In this document: one piece after another, positions 8,405 to 17,024 of the stretch | Layout of the letters: every line of letters begins with the position of its first letter | How positions within the stretch are numbered: position 1 is the stretch's first letter | Source: Clostridia bacterium | GTDB taxonomy: Bacteria; Bacillota; Clostridia; TANB77; UBA1234 | DNA: 64,000 nucleotides | NCBI GenBank assembly: GCA_017469545.1 | Contig: JAFUGE010000017.1 | Span: forward strand, 55,872 to 119,871 | Direction of reading: 5' to 3' | Notes under the pieces: model-generated | Seen by the model: the letters and a program-made list of their open reading frames with translations, nothing else | Told to the model about the DNA's origin: nothing | The model's database searches: none | Program-made: the position numbers and the translations under genes

Positions 8405-9763
8405 ATGGCAAAAAACACAACAATCTTTGTATGCAGTTCCTGTGGTAACGAGTCACCAAAGTGGCTTGGGAAATGCCCTGGCTGCGGCGGATGGAACACA
8501 TACTATGAAGAAAAGGTTGTCAAAGATAAGACAACGAATCAAAAAAGAATCGCAGCAAGTGAGACAATTAAACTAAATTCTGTTGAAACAACGAAATATG
8601 AAAGATACAAAACAGGATATGAAGAACTAGATAGAGTCCTTGGTGGAGGCTTAGTACAAGGCTCACTTGTGTTGCTTGGCGGAGAGCCTGGCATTGGTAA
8701 ATCTACTTTGATTATGCAGATTTGCGATAAAGTGAAAGTAGACGGTCCAGTGCTTTATGTGTCAGGAGAAGAGTCTGCTAGCCAAATAAAAATGAGAGCA
8801 GATAGACTGGGAATTAATAATGAAAATATTTTCTTTTTGGGAGAAACTAGTATTGAATTAATTGACGAGGCAATTGAAAAAGTAAAACCTGGACTTGTGA
8901 TTATCGATTCCATTCAGACGATGTACAGCGAAGAAATTAGTTCTGCGCCAGGAAGCGTCAGCCAGGTAAGAGAAGCCACTTCCAAGATTATGATGATGTG
9001 TAAAAAGCAAAATATTACGACGATTATTATTGGCCACGTTACGAAAGATGGCGCAATTGCGGGTCCTAGAGTATTAGAGCATATGGTGGATACAGTTTTA
9101 TATTTAGAGGGAGAAAGATATTTTTCTTATCGTGTTTTAAGAGGCGTGAAAAATAGATTTGGCTCGACGAATGAAATTGGATTATTTGAGATGCGTGATA
9201 TTGGGATGGCAGAGATTGATAATCCATCCGACATTATGATTACAGAGAGAGAAGATAACCCATCTGGTTCTGTGATTGTGGCGCCTGTGGAAGGCACAAG
9301 ACCAATGCTCATTGAAATTCAGGCACTCCTTACGCCTACTGCTTTTGGACTTCCTCGTAGAACAGGAATCGGAATCGATTATAACAGACTTGTGCTGCTA
9401 ATGGCCGTTTTAGAAAAGAGGGCTTCGCTTCCACTTGGCAATCAAGACGCGTATGTCAATGTGGTAAGTGGAATACAAATTGACGAGCCGGCGACCGATT
9501 TAGGAATTGCTCTTGCGGTTGCTTCGAGTTTTAAAAATGTGCCACTTCCGAAAGATTTAGTGGCAATCGGAGAAATTGGTTTAACGGGAGAAATTAGGAC
9601 AGTAAATTCTTTAGAGAAAAGAATCAAAGAAGCAGATAGAATGGGCTTTAAAACGTGTATCATTGCAGAAAGTGGAAGAAAGCAATTGAAATATAAAGGG
9701 AATATTAATATCATTGGTGTCAAAAATATTAGAGAGGCAATTAATAGTGCATTTGGAAAATAA
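8405..9763 (+). CDS. radA: DNA repair protein RadA (Sms)
   Basis: RadA is a RecA-like ATPase that drives branch migration during recombinational repair. Domains in order: a C4 zinc finger (C10, C13, C24, C27), a RecA-type ATPase with GGEPGIGKS near residues 92-100, the RadA-specific KNRFG motif near 249, and a C-terminal Lon-protease-like domain. The length of 452 residues is typical. The start has an AAAGGAG site just after a REP-like palindrome. The gene is followed by disA, as in many Bacilli and Clostridia, where RadA is known to restrain DisA activity. Confidence 0.96.
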   Translation: MAKNTTIFVCSSCGNESPKWLGKCPGCGGWNTYYEEKVVKDKTTNQKRIAASETIKLNSVETTKYERYKTGYEELDRVLGGGLVQGSLVLLGGEPGIGKSTLIMQICDKVKVDGPVLYVSGEESASQIKMRADRLGINNENIFFLGETSIELIDEAIEKVKPGLVIIDSIQTMYSEEISSAPGSVSQVREATSKIMMMCKKQNITTIIIGHVTKDGAIAGPRVLEHMVDTVLYLEGERYFSYRVLRGVKNRFGSTNEIGLFEMRDIGMAEIDNPSDIMITEREDNPSGSVIVAPVEGTRPMLIEIQALLTPTAFGLPRRTGIGIDYNRLVLLMAVLEKRASLPLGNQDAYVNVVSGIQIDEPATDLGIALAVASSFKNVPLPKDLVAIGEIGLTGEIRTVNSLEKRIKEADRMGFKTCIIAESGRKQLKYKGNINIIGVKNIREAINSAFGK

Positions 9764-9787
9764 TGTCGATTTGTGACAGGCTGAAAA

Positions 9788-9812
9788 GTAGGGGTTGCGT
9801 ATCACGCAACCC
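9788..9812 (+). repeat. REP-like palindrome, variant arms
   Basis: GTAG plus GGGTTGCG-N5-CGCAACCC. Compared with the common form, CA in the left arm became TT and the right arm changed to AA, so pairing is preserved. Confidence 0.85.
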
Positions 9813-9901
9813 GTATAGAAAAGGAGAAATGCCTGCCACAAAAATGGATGTTTTAATGTAATTTGAAATCTTGAATTATGTTTTGAAAGGATGGATATAA
9901 A

Positions 9902-10981
9902 TTGCGAGAAGTTTGGGGAAGAAATGAAGAGTTATTACAGATTTTAAAGACGGTTGCGCCGGGAACGGATTTAAGAGAAGGATTGGAAAATATATTGAAA
10001 GCCAGAACAGGAGCATTAATTGTCATTAGTGATTCGGAGGAGGCGATGTCCTTAGCTGACGGTGGATTTAAAATTAATGAAGATTATTCGCCTGCAAGAC
10101 TTTACGAGCTTGCAAAGATGGACGGCGCCATTGTATTAAGCAAAGACGCAAAGAAAATTTTACTTGCCAATACACAATTAATACCAGACCCATCGATTCC
10201 AACTGTGGAAACAGGAACAAGACATCGTAGTGGAGAAAGGCTTGCGAAACAAACCGGCGAGCTTGTTGTAAGTATCTCACAAAGAAGAAATTTGATTACT
10301 GTTTTTAAGGGAAATATTCGCTATGTTATCAAAGATAGTTCACAAGTTTTAGCAAGAGCAAATCAGGCTTTACAAACGGTTGAAAAATATAAATCTTCAT
10401 TTGACGAAGTGATGCTTACACTAAATGAATTTGAATTTGAAGATATTGTAACGATGGAAAACGTCGTGAAAGCATTGCAACGTGCCGAACTTATGATGCG
10501 TGTTGTGGCTGAAGTACAAGGATACATCATAGAACTTGGAGACGAGGGACGACTAATTGATATGCAATTAAAAGAATTGGCAGAGAATGTAGAATTAGAA
10601 GAAATGCTCATTATTAAAGACTACGCTATTTCTAACGAAAAAGAAGATACACTGCTTACTAAAATTTCTGAATTATCACATTCAGAGCTAATGGATTCTT
10701 CTATCATAGCAAAATTACTTGGTTATTCGATTGAAACAACGCTAGAAAACATTGAGTCAACAACAAGAGGATACCGTCTATTAAGTAGAATTCCAAAATT
10801 GCCAATGAACATTATTGATAACATGGTAAAAGCATTAGGAAACTTCCAAGATATTATTCGTGCTTCCACAGAGGAATTGGACGACGTAGAGGGCATTGGT
10901 GAAGTAAGAGCAAAGAATATCAAGCAGGGAATTAAGAGAATGCAGGAACAGGCTTTGTATGATTCTCGCTATTATAGATAA
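9902..10981 (+). CDS. disA: DNA integrity scanning protein DisA, diadenylate cyclase
   Basis: DisA makes c-di-AMP from two ATP and scans DNA for branched lesions. The DAC domain shows DGA at residues 74-76 and RHRS at 107-110, both needed for catalysis. A helical spine follows, and the C-terminus has a helix-hairpin-helix segment (DVEGIGEVRAKNIKQGI) for DNA binding. At 359 residues it is the normal length. The start is TTG at 9902, with AAAGGATG as ribosome site; no ATG fits the conserved N-terminus. It lies 138 nt after radA with a REP-like palindrome between them. c-di-AMP controls potassium, wall homeostasis and sporulation checkpoints. Confidence 0.95.
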   Translation: MREVWGRNEELLQILKTVAPGTDLREGLENILKARTGALIVISDSEEAMSLADGGFKINEDYSPARLYELAKMDGAIVLSKDAKKILLANTQLIPDPSIPTVETGTRHRSGERLAKQTGELVVSISQRRNLITVFKGNIRYVIKDSSQVLARANQALQTVEKYKSSFDEVMLTLNEFEFEDIVTMENVVKALQRAELMMRVVAEVQGYIIELGDEGRLIDMQLKELAENVELEEMLIIKDYAISNEKEDTLLTKISELSHSELMDSSIIAKLLGYSIETTLENIESTTRGYRLLSRIPKLPMNIIDNMVKALGNFQDIIRASTEELDDVEGIGEVRAKNIKQGIKRMQEQALYDSRYYR

Positions 10982-10993
10982 ATTCGTGTGCGC

Positions 10994-11063
10994 GGGCAGC
11001 GTGATACGCTGCCCCTACAATATTGGTATATGTTTTATGTAGGGGCGGTGTATTACGTCGCCC
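10994..11063. repeat. Inverted pair of REP-like palindromes (BIME-like)
   Basis: The first unit (10994-11018) ends in CTAC and the second (11039-11063) begins with GTAG, so the two face each other across a 20-nt spacer. The second has GGGCGGTG-N5-CGTCGCCC arms with imperfect pairing. Confidence 0.85.
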
Positions 11064-11082
11064 GCAAAAAGGGTGAATGTGT

Positions 11083-12390
11083 ATGAAAAAAATTCCGATT
11101 AAAGATGTGGTAAAAGGCAGCATCGCAGAAGAAATGAATATTGAGCCGGGTGACAAATTGCTGAGCGTCAATGGCGAGGAGATTGTGGATATTTTAGACT
11201 ATAAATTTCAAACTTTTGACGAAGTGGTAACTGTCTTGATTGAAAAACCGGATGGCGAAGAGTGGGAGATAGAAATCGAGAAAGACGAAAATGAAGATCT
11301 TGGAATCGTCTTTGAAGAACAATTAATTGATACAGCAAGAAACTGCGCGAATAAATGTATCTTTTGCTTTATGGACCAATTGCCAGACAAAGTGAGAAAA
11401 ACACTAGTATTTAAGGATGACGATTTTAGGCTATCTTTTATGACGGGAAACTATGTTACGCTCACAAACTCTGGCTACAGAGACTTAGATAGAATTATCA
11501 AATATCACTTAAGCCCGATTAATATTTCTGTTCACGCCACGGACGGCGAAGTAAGAAAAATGATACTTCAAAATAAAAATGCAGATAGAATTTTAGATTA
11601 TATTACTTATCTAACCGACCACGATATTCATGTTAACGCGCAAATTGTACTTTGTAGAGATATCAATGATGGAAAAGTTTTAGATAAGACAATCGAAGAT
11701 TTAAGCAAGTTCTTTCCGAAGCTTTTATGCATTGCGATTGTTCCTGTAGGTCTTACTAAATATCGTAAAGATTTGTATCCGCTAAAATCATGGGACAAGG
11801 AGTCTTGCGCCGCTGTGATTGACCAAGTAGAAAAGTGGCAAGAAAAATTCAAAAAAGAAGTAGGTTCTAGAGTGGTATATGTGGCTGACGAGTTTTTTGT
11901 GCAAGCAGAAAGGGAAATCCCGGATTATAAGTATTATGAGGACTTTCCTCAATTGGAAGATGGCATTGGAATGCTTGCTTATTTTACAAAGAATTTTGAT
12001 AAAGAGTATAAAAAGTTAAAAAAGACAGAGCTTCATAAAACGATTACGATTCCTACGGGAAAGAGTGCCTACAAGTTTATTTTAGAGAAAGCAAAGCTTT
12101 TAGAAAAGAAGATAACGGGTTTAAAAATCAATGTCTATCCAATCGAAAATGATTTTTTCGGGAACTTAATTACCGTGACTGGTTTAATTACGGGCGGAGA
12201 TATGATAAAGCAGTTAAAGGGATTAGAGTTAGGGGACGAACTATTCTTATCAAGGAATATGTTAAAAGACGACGAAGACATCTTCTTAGACGATACAACA
12301 CTCGAAGAAGTAGAGAAAGCACTAGGCATCAAAGCCGTGATTACGGAATATGACGGCTCGGATTTTATTCAAAAAGTATTGCAAAAATAG
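11083..12390 (+). CDS. DUF512 family PDZ-plus-radical-SAM-like protein
   Basis: The N-terminal 65 residues look like a PDZ-type domain (EEMNIEPGDKLLSVNGEE). A CANKCIFCFMDQLP segment near residue 87 follows with Cys spacing C-x3-C-x2-C, the 4Fe-4S ligand pattern of radical SAM proteins, and FMTGNYVTLTN is a conserved stretch of the DUF512 family. This family is widespread in Clostridia, often near der, plsY and gpsA, and its reaction is unknown. ATG 11083 is chosen because the GGGTGA site has good spacing to it; an ATG six bases earlier would be too close. No partner gene is adjacent. The family call is confident, the function is not. Confidence 0.8.
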   Translation: MKKIPIKDVVKGSIAEEMNIEPGDKLLSVNGEEIVDILDYKFQTFDEVVTVLIEKPDGEEWEIEIEKDENEDLGIVFEEQLIDTARNCANKCIFCFMDQLPDKVRKTLVFKDDDFRLSFMTGNYVTLTNSGYRDLDRIIKYHLSPINISVHATDGEVRKMILQNKNADRILDYITYLTDHDIHVNAQIVLCRDINDGKVLDKTIEDLSKFFPKLLCIAIVPVGLTKYRKDLYPLKSWDKESCAAVIDQVEKWQEKFKKEVGSRVVYVADEFFVQAEREIPDYKYYEDFPQLEDGIGMLAYFTKNFDKEYKKLKKTELHKTITIPTGKSAYKFILEKAKLLEKKITGLKINVYPIENDFFGNLITVTGLITGGDMIKQLKGLELGDELFLSRNMLKDDEDIFLDDTTLEEVEKALGIKAVITEYDGSDFIQKVLQK

Positions 12391-12407
12391 AAGGAGGGTG
12401 CTATAAT
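12379..12407 (+). promoter_or_regulatory. Promoter in the end of the DUF512 gene
   Basis: TTGCAA, 17-nt spacer, TATAAT. The -35 box lies in the last codons of the preceding gene. It would drive the 99-residue membrane protein. Confidence 0.75.
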
Positions 12408-12446
12408 CATTTGGTGTCAAATTATTTTACATAGGAGGTTTTTCCA

Positions 12447-12746
12447 ATGGACACCTTACGGAAAAAGCAAGTAATTGCTTTAGCATCTACCATTGCATTT
12501 GGTATTTTGCATTTCATTTGGGGAAGGGAAATTCTAGCATTTATTGCAAGATACCTTATCTATTGGGTAATTACCATTGTTTGGATTGTGGCCTTTGTTT
12601 TGGCGATTATATGCGCCGTAAAGAACGAAGACCCGTCTCATTATTTCGGTGATTGCCCTGCCAGAGAAAAAGCAGTTCCTGCCCCAGACAGCGTAGGAGC
12701 CAAGAACTCTGAGTGTCCTTATGAAGTAGATGGCCCCAATGACTAA
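12447..12746 (+). CDS. Small membrane protein, 99 residues, unknown
   Basis: An AGGAGG site precedes the ATG. Residues 8-26 and 32-58 are hydrophobic, giving two membrane helices; the soluble tail (59-99) holds two cysteines and several prolines and is likely cytosolic. The gene has its own TTGCAA/TATAAT promoter and a strong terminator, so it is monocistronic. No family is recognised. It resembles the other orphan small genes in this window in being an isolated, well-signalled unit. Confidence 0.7.
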   Translation: MDTLRKKQVIALASTIAFGILHFIWGREILAFIARYLIYWVITIVWIVAFVLAIICAVKNEDPSHYFGDCPAREKAVPAPDSVGAKNSECPYEVDGPND

Positions 12747-12752
12747 CAAACA

Positions 12753-12783
12753 CCGCTTCACAATTGTGGAGCGGATTTTTTTA
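12753..12783 (+). terminator. Intrinsic terminator
   Basis: CCGCTTCAC pairs with GTGGAGCGG around AATT, followed by an A and a T run. Confidence 0.9.
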
Positions 12784-12823
12784 TGTGTCACAAGATATTA
12801 TAGAGAAATAAAAAATTTAAGAC

Positions 12824-12852
12824 TTGCTTTTTTGACTTTGACGTGATATAAT
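12824..12852 (+). promoter_or_regulatory. Promoter for a small structured RNA
   Basis: TTGCTT, 17-nt spacer, TATAAT. No ORF follows before the terminator at 12954-12996. Confidence 0.75.
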
Positions 12853-12858
12853 AAAGCC

Positions 12859-12996
12859 ATACTAAGACGAATGAGTGAGTATGTATAGTTCGATTTTTAT
12901 GTTGGACTGGCTACATAGGAGTTCGGGAGAACTCTACACGTTTATGAAAAGATAAGCGGAGTCACTACCTTAATGGTGGTGTACTCCGCTTTTTTG
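12859..12996 (+). ncRNA. Candidate small RNA, about 135 nt, family unknown
   Basis: A promoter-to-terminator unit without a reading frame. Visible helices are TATGTA with TACATA enclosing an AGTTCGA/TTGGACT hairpin, a perfect GAGTTC/GAACTC hairpin with a GGGA loop, and a long 3' terminator stem (AGCGGAGT-CACTACC with its complement) followed by six T residues. The following gene starts 86 nt after the terminator, so a leader riboswitch is less likely than a free small RNA. A 6S-type or regulatory role cannot be told from sequence alone. Confidence 0.65.
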
Positions 12997-13010
12997 TGAT
13001 TCAATATAGC

Positions 13011-13035
13011 AGGCAGCGTAGTACGCTGCCCCTAC
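13011..13035 (-). repeat. REP-like palindrome, CTAC orientation
   Basis: AGGCAGCG-N5-CGCTGCCC followed by CTAC. It lies directly after the small RNA terminator. Confidence 0.8.
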
Positions 13036-13081
13036 CACGAATTCTGCTTAGAAGAAATTTTCAAAAAAGGAGGGGAAAAAT

Positions 13082-14056
13082 ATGGCGGTAATTGAAGTGA
13101 AAAATTTAGGTAAAAACTTCAATGTAAAACTGAAGGAGAAAGGATTTATGGGGAGTATGAAATCCGTCTTTCAGCCAAGTTACAAAAGAGTAGAAGCAGT
13201 AAAGGGAGTTAGTTTTGAAGTCCAAGAAGGAGAAGTCATTGCGTTTATTGGTCCAAATGGGGCTGGCAAAAGCACCACAATTAAAATGCTTACAGGAATT
13301 TTATATCCTGATGGTGGTAATGTAAAGGTCTTAGGAATTGATCCGACTAGACAGAGGAAAAAATTGGCGTATGAAATTGGCACTGTGTTTGGCCAAAAAG
13401 AGCAATTGTGGATGCACTTGACGCCATATGATAATTTCAAATTCTTTGGCGCGATTTATGACATCCCAGCGGAAGAAGTCGAAAAAAGAATTTCGGAATT
13501 GAATGATATTTTTGAGCTTCAAGATATCATGAATACCCCGGTTAGAAATTTAAGTTTAGGGCAAAGAATTCGATGTGAGATTGCAGCGTCGTTAATTCAT
13601 AGGCCTAAGATACTTTTCTTAGACGAACCTACGATTGGCCTTGACCCAGTCGTAAAAGACAACATCCGAAAGTTAATTAAGAAAATGAACAAGGAGTATA
13701 AGACTACAATTTTTCTTACGAGCCACGACGTTTCTGATATTGAGAAGCTTTGCAAAAGGGTTATTATCGTTAACAAAGGGACGCTGGTATTAGACGACAC
13801 GATGGAAAACTTAAAGTATCATTACTTAAATAAGAAAATAGTGGAACTAAAACTAGCTCAAAAAATTGATTTTAGTAATGTCGATGGCATCAAGGTTTTA
13901 AAGCAAAAAGATAAGAGTATAAAGTTAGAAGTGGACCTTAAGAAAAAGAGTCTATCGGATGTTTGGAAGTTAATTAATCCGGACGATATTATTGACGTTA
14001 ATATTTCAAATACACCTCTTGAAGAAATTATTAGCGATATATACAAGGGGGGATAG
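13082..14056 (+). CDS. ABC-2 type exporter, ATP-binding protein
   Basis: The protein has GPNGAGKST (Walker A, near residue 57), LSLGQRIRCE (signature motif, near 157), ILFLDEPTIGLDP (Walker B) and a switch histidine in TSHDVSD. The 324-residue length with a C-terminal extension and a long loop before Walker A fits the drug/viologen-type ABC-2 exporters (DrrA/YbhF-like). Two permease genes follow at once, 2 nt after the stop and then overlapping by 17 nt, forming a complete transporter operon. It starts with AGGAGGGG. The substrate is unknown; a heterodimeric DUF990-type permease pair is typical for this subfamily. Confidence 0.9.
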   Translation: MAVIEVKNLGKNFNVKLKEKGFMGSMKSVFQPSYKRVEAVKGVSFEVQEGEVIAFIGPNGAGKSTTIKMLTGILYPDGGNVKVLGIDPTRQRKKLAYEIGTVFGQKEQLWMHLTPYDNFKFFGAIYDIPAEEVEKRISELNDIFELQDIMNTPVRNLSLGQRIRCEIAASLIHRPKILFLDEPTIGLDPVVKDNIRKLIKKMNKEYKTTIFLTSHDVSDIEKLCKRVIIVNKGTLVLDDTMENLKYHYLNKKIVELKLAQKIDFSNVDGIKVLKQKDKSIKLEVDLKKKSLSDVWKLINPDDIIDVNISNTPLEEIISDIYKGG

Positions 14057-14058
14057 CG

Positions 14059-14850
14059 ATGCGAAAATACTTATTTATTTTTAAGGCAGAGCTTATGAGT
14101 GCTCTTCAGTATGTAGCTAATATTTTACTTCATATGATTACATATTTTATCGTTATCATTATTTTCTTTTATTTGTGGAATTATATTTATGATGATCCAA
14201 CACAATTAATTAATGGATATTCCAAAACGCAAATGATTTGGTATGTTATTATAACAGAAATCATTTGGAACATCGTTAGTGGAAGAAAGCTATGCAGGAG
14301 GATTTGTGACGATGTAAAGAGTGGTAATATTGCTTATAATATGAATAAACCATACAACTATATTGGATACATTTTATCAAGTCATTTAGGGGAAGGAATT
14401 ATAAAATCTTTGATTTATATTACATTTGGAATAATATTAGGCAGGGTATTTTTAGGTGCTTTCCCGACACTTAATGTTTTAAGCATTGTATTAGTTATTC
14501 TTTCTTTAATACTTGCAGTAGTAATAGATACACTATTTATTATTTTTATTGGACTATTTTCTTTGTACATAGAAGATGCCAATCCTCTTTTCTGGTTGTA
14601 TAGCAAATTAATATTAATACTAGGAACGATGTTCCCGATAGAGTTTTTCCCAGAGGTTATTCAAAAAATAACTACAGTAAGCCCTATCTATGTAATTTGT
14701 TATGGACCAGCGAAATTATTTGTAGATTTTAATTTAAATAATGCACTGAATATAATTGCTTTTCAATTTATTTATCTAGCAGTAGCTTTTGGGTTATGTG
14801 GTGTATTGTATGCGAAAGGAGTGAAAAAATTAAATGTTAATGGCGGTTAA
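14059..14850 (+). CDS. ABC-2 type exporter permease 1
   Basis: This 263-residue protein has about six hydrophobic helices (residues 20-45, 60-80, 110-135, 140-170, 180-200, 230-255), with the soluble motif RKLCRRICDDVKSGNIAYNMNKP between helices 2 and 3 that is typical of the ABC2_membrane_6 (formerly DUF990) family. It starts 2 nt after the ATPase stop and ends 17 nt inside the second permease gene, so the three are coupled. It would form half of a heterodimeric membrane channel. Confidence 0.85.
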   Translation: MRKYLFIFKAELMSALQYVANILLHMITYFIVIIIFFYLWNYIYDDPTQLINGYSKTQMIWYVIITEIIWNIVSGRKLCRRICDDVKSGNIAYNMNKPYNYIGYILSSHLGEGIIKSLIYITFGIILGRVFLGAFPTLNVLSIVLVILSLILAVVIDTLFIIFIGLFSLYIEDANPLFWLYSKLILILGTMFPIEFFPEVIQKITTVSPIYVICYGPAKLFVDFNLNNALNIIAFQFIYLAVAFGLCGVLYAKGVKKLNVNGG

Positions 14851-15628
14851 AAATCAAATAAAAGTTACTTTGGTATCCGTAAAATATGCTTTAATGAGAG
14901 AGATGTTAAATAAGTGGACATTTTTAATGAATGTATTTTTTATGATATTAAATAACGCTAGTTTTATTTTGCAATGGATTGTTATTTATTCACTAAAACA
15001 AGATATTGGAGGTTATACTTTTGAGCAAGTCCTATTACTATGGGCTTTTACTGCTAGTACATTTGGTATTTCTCATTTCTTTTTTAGGAAAGCATATTCA
15101 TTATCAGATACTATTACTTATGGAAAACTAGATTCATATCTAGTACAACCCAAGAATATACTAATAAGTGCAATTACTTCAGAAGTCGATGCGTCGGCCA
15201 TTGGTGATATGCTTTACGCGCTTATTATTGTATTAATTAGCAAACTAACTATGTGGCAAGTATTGCTATTTATGATACTATCGATTTGTGGTGGCGTAAT
15301 ATTGACGGCATTAGCAGTTATTCTTGCTAGCTTAAGTTTTTGGCTTAACAAATCGGATATGATTGCTGATACTGGAAACAATATGACAACACATTTTGCT
15401 ACATACCCAGAAGGAATTTTCAATGGGATTGTAAAATTTTTATTATACACTATTATACCTGTAGGATTCACCAATTATATTCCTGTAAGCGTTATGACAA
15501 ATTTCGATTGGAAATTAACGCTAATGGTAATTGGAGCAACAGCTTTCTGGGTTGCTGCGGCCTTTGCTATATTTTATAAAGGACTAAGAAGATATTCGTC
15601 TTCAAATTTAATGATTGCAAAGATATAA
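14834..15628 (+). CDS. ABC-2 type exporter permease 2
   Basis: The 264-residue protein has the same topology as the first permease, with ITYGKLDSYLVQPKN as the counterpart of the cytosolic loop (G-x-L-D-x-x-L-x-x-P) that marks DUF990-type permeases. Its ATG at 14834 lies inside the preceding gene, and the GGAG site is also within it. With the preceding genes it makes one ATPase plus two different permeases. A T-box leader for pheST follows immediately. Confidence 0.85.
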   Translation: MLMAVKNQIKVTLVSVKYALMREMLNKWTFLMNVFFMILNNASFILQWIVIYSLKQDIGGYTFEQVLLLWAFTASTFGISHFFFRKAYSLSDTITYGKLDSYLVQPKNILISAITSEVDASAIGDMLYALIIVLISKLTMWQVLLFMILSICGGVILTALAVILASLSFWLNKSDMIADTGNNMTTHFATYPEGIFNGIVKFLLYTIIPVGFTNYIPVSVMTNFDWKLTLMVIGATAFWVAAAFAIFYKGLRRYSSSNLMIAKI

Positions 15629-15633
15629 AATTC

Positions 15634-15662
15634 TTGACAATTTTGATGTTTGGATGTATCAT
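15634..15662 (+). promoter_or_regulatory. Promoter of the pheST T-box transcript
   Basis: TTGACA, 17-nt spacer, TATCAT, just after the permease gene. Confidence 0.85.
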
Positions 15663-15668
15663 ATCCTT

Positions 15669-15913
15669 ATTGGTGGCTATGAAAATAGACGTAGTAGTTT
15701 AAATATACCTTTTTAGGGAGGAAAGATCATTGGACTGAAAGTCTTTCTAAGCTCTGTATTTAAGCGAATTTCACTATTGGAGCTGGCACGTTTAATAGAG
15801 CGTTAATCTATGTTAAGAGCTAATCTAGTTTTGATTAGAATGTGGGTGGTACCGCGGAATGATGTTTATTTCGTCCCTAACAATGTATGGTGATGCATTG
15901 TTAGGGATTTTTT
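15669..15913 (+). promoter_or_regulatory. T-box riboswitch, probably tRNA-Phe responsive
   Basis: The T-box sequence TGGGTGGTACCGCGG (15843-15857) is present, followed by a strong terminator stem (TCCCTAACAATG with CATTGTTAGGGA, 15874-15907) and a T run. Stem I lies around 15720-15800, and a TTC at 15770-15772 in GAATTTCAC is a good candidate Phe specifier codon. When uncharged tRNA-Phe binds, an antiterminator forms and pheST is transcribed. The downstream genes confirm the amino acid. Confidence 0.93.
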
Positions 15914-15915
15914 GC

Positions 15916-15936
15916 GGGCAGCGTAATACGCTGCCC
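15916..15936 (-). repeat. REP-like palindrome between T-box and pheS
   Basis: GGGCAGCG-N5-CGCTGCCC with a TGC lead and an altered tail (GTCAC instead of CTAC). It lies between the leader terminator and the ribosome site of pheS. Confidence 0.8.
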
Positions 15937-15968
15937 GTCACGAATAGATTTAGGAGGAGGTTAAAAAT

Positions 15969-17024
15969 ATGCAAGAGAAAATCGAGCAATTAAAACAAGA
16001 GATTACAGAAAAATTTGCAAATGTGAAGAATATGCAAGAGCTTCAAGATCTGAAAGTCTTGTATATGGGTAAGAAAGGCATTATTACAGAATTGAACAAT
16101 GGTATTAAAGATGTAGCGCCAGAAGAGAAAAAAGAATATGGTATGCTCGTTAATTCCGTTAGGACGCTTTTTAATGACTCTTTCCAAGCAATGCAAAATA
16201 AGTTACAAGAAGAGTTAATTAATGAGAAATTAAAGAAAGATACTATTGATATTTCACTTCCAAGCAAGAAAATAAAGAGAGGCTCGAAGCACCCTTTAAA
16301 TAGAGTGATTGAAGAGGTTGAGGATTTATTCGTTTCGATGGGATATGATGTTTATGATGGCCCAGAATTGGAAGACGACGAGCATTGCTTTAGACTTTTA
16401 AATTACTATGTTGGGCATCCGGCTCGTGACGCGCAAGATACGTTCTATATTGACGACGAGTATCTTCTTAGAACGCAGACTTCTGCTTCGCAATCGAGAG
16501 TGATGCAGGAAAATAAAGAAAAGACACCTATTAGAATAATTTGCCCAGGTAAGACATATCGTAGAGACGACGACGCAACGCACTCACACCAATTCTCGCA
16601 AGTAGAAGGATTAGTCATTGATGAGGGAATTTCTCTTGCGGATTTGAAGAGGACTCTTGAAATTCTTGCAAAAAAATTATTAGGAAATGATACACAAATC
16701 AGATTTAGACCAAGTTATTTTCCATTTACAGAGCCATCTTGTGAAGTAGATGTTACTTGCTTTAAATGTGGTGGCCACGGATGTAATCTTTGTAAGCAGA
16801 CGGGTTGGATAGAGCTTTTGGGCGCTGGTATGGTACACCCAAATGTGCTTCGTATGAGTGGCTATGACCCTGAAAAGTACACAGGATTTGCCTTTGGAAC
16901 AGGCCTTGATAGACTGGCGATGTTTAAGTATGCGATTCCGGATATCAGACTTTTGTATACAAACGATATCAGGTTCTTAGAACAATTTGATAGAAAGGAT
17001 GAGGAAAATGAAATTAAGTACTAA
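15969..17024 (+). CDS. pheS: Phenylalanine-tRNA ligase alpha subunit
   Basis: PheS provides the catalytic half of the (alpha-beta)2 enzyme. An N-terminal coiled coil (residues 1-85) is followed by the class II core with HPLNRVIEEVE (motif 1 region), a motif-2 stretch around PGKTYRRDDDATHSHQFSQVEGL, and GFAFGTGLDRLAMFKY (motif 3). Length is 351 residues. AGGAGGAGG precedes the ATG. A short extra tail (DRKDEENEIKY) after the usual end overlaps pheT by 17 nt. Expression is under the T-box just upstream. Confidence 0.97.
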   Translation: MQEKIEQLKQEITEKFANVKNMQELQDLKVLYMGKKGIITELNNGIKDVAPEEKKEYGMLVNSVRTLFNDSFQAMQNKLQEELINEKLKKDTIDISLPSKKIKRGSKHPLNRVIEEVEDLFVSMGYDVYDGPELEDDEHCFRLLNYYVGHPARDAQDTFYIDDEYLLRTQTSASQSRVMQENKEKTPIRIICPGKTYRRDDDATHSHQFSQVEGLVIDEGISLADLKRTLEILAKKLLGNDTQIRFRPSYFPFTEPSCEVDVTCFKCGGHGCNLCKQTGWIELLGAGMVHPNVLRMSGYDPEKYTGFAFGTGLDRLAMFKYAIPDIRLLYTNDIRFLEQFDRKDEENEIKY

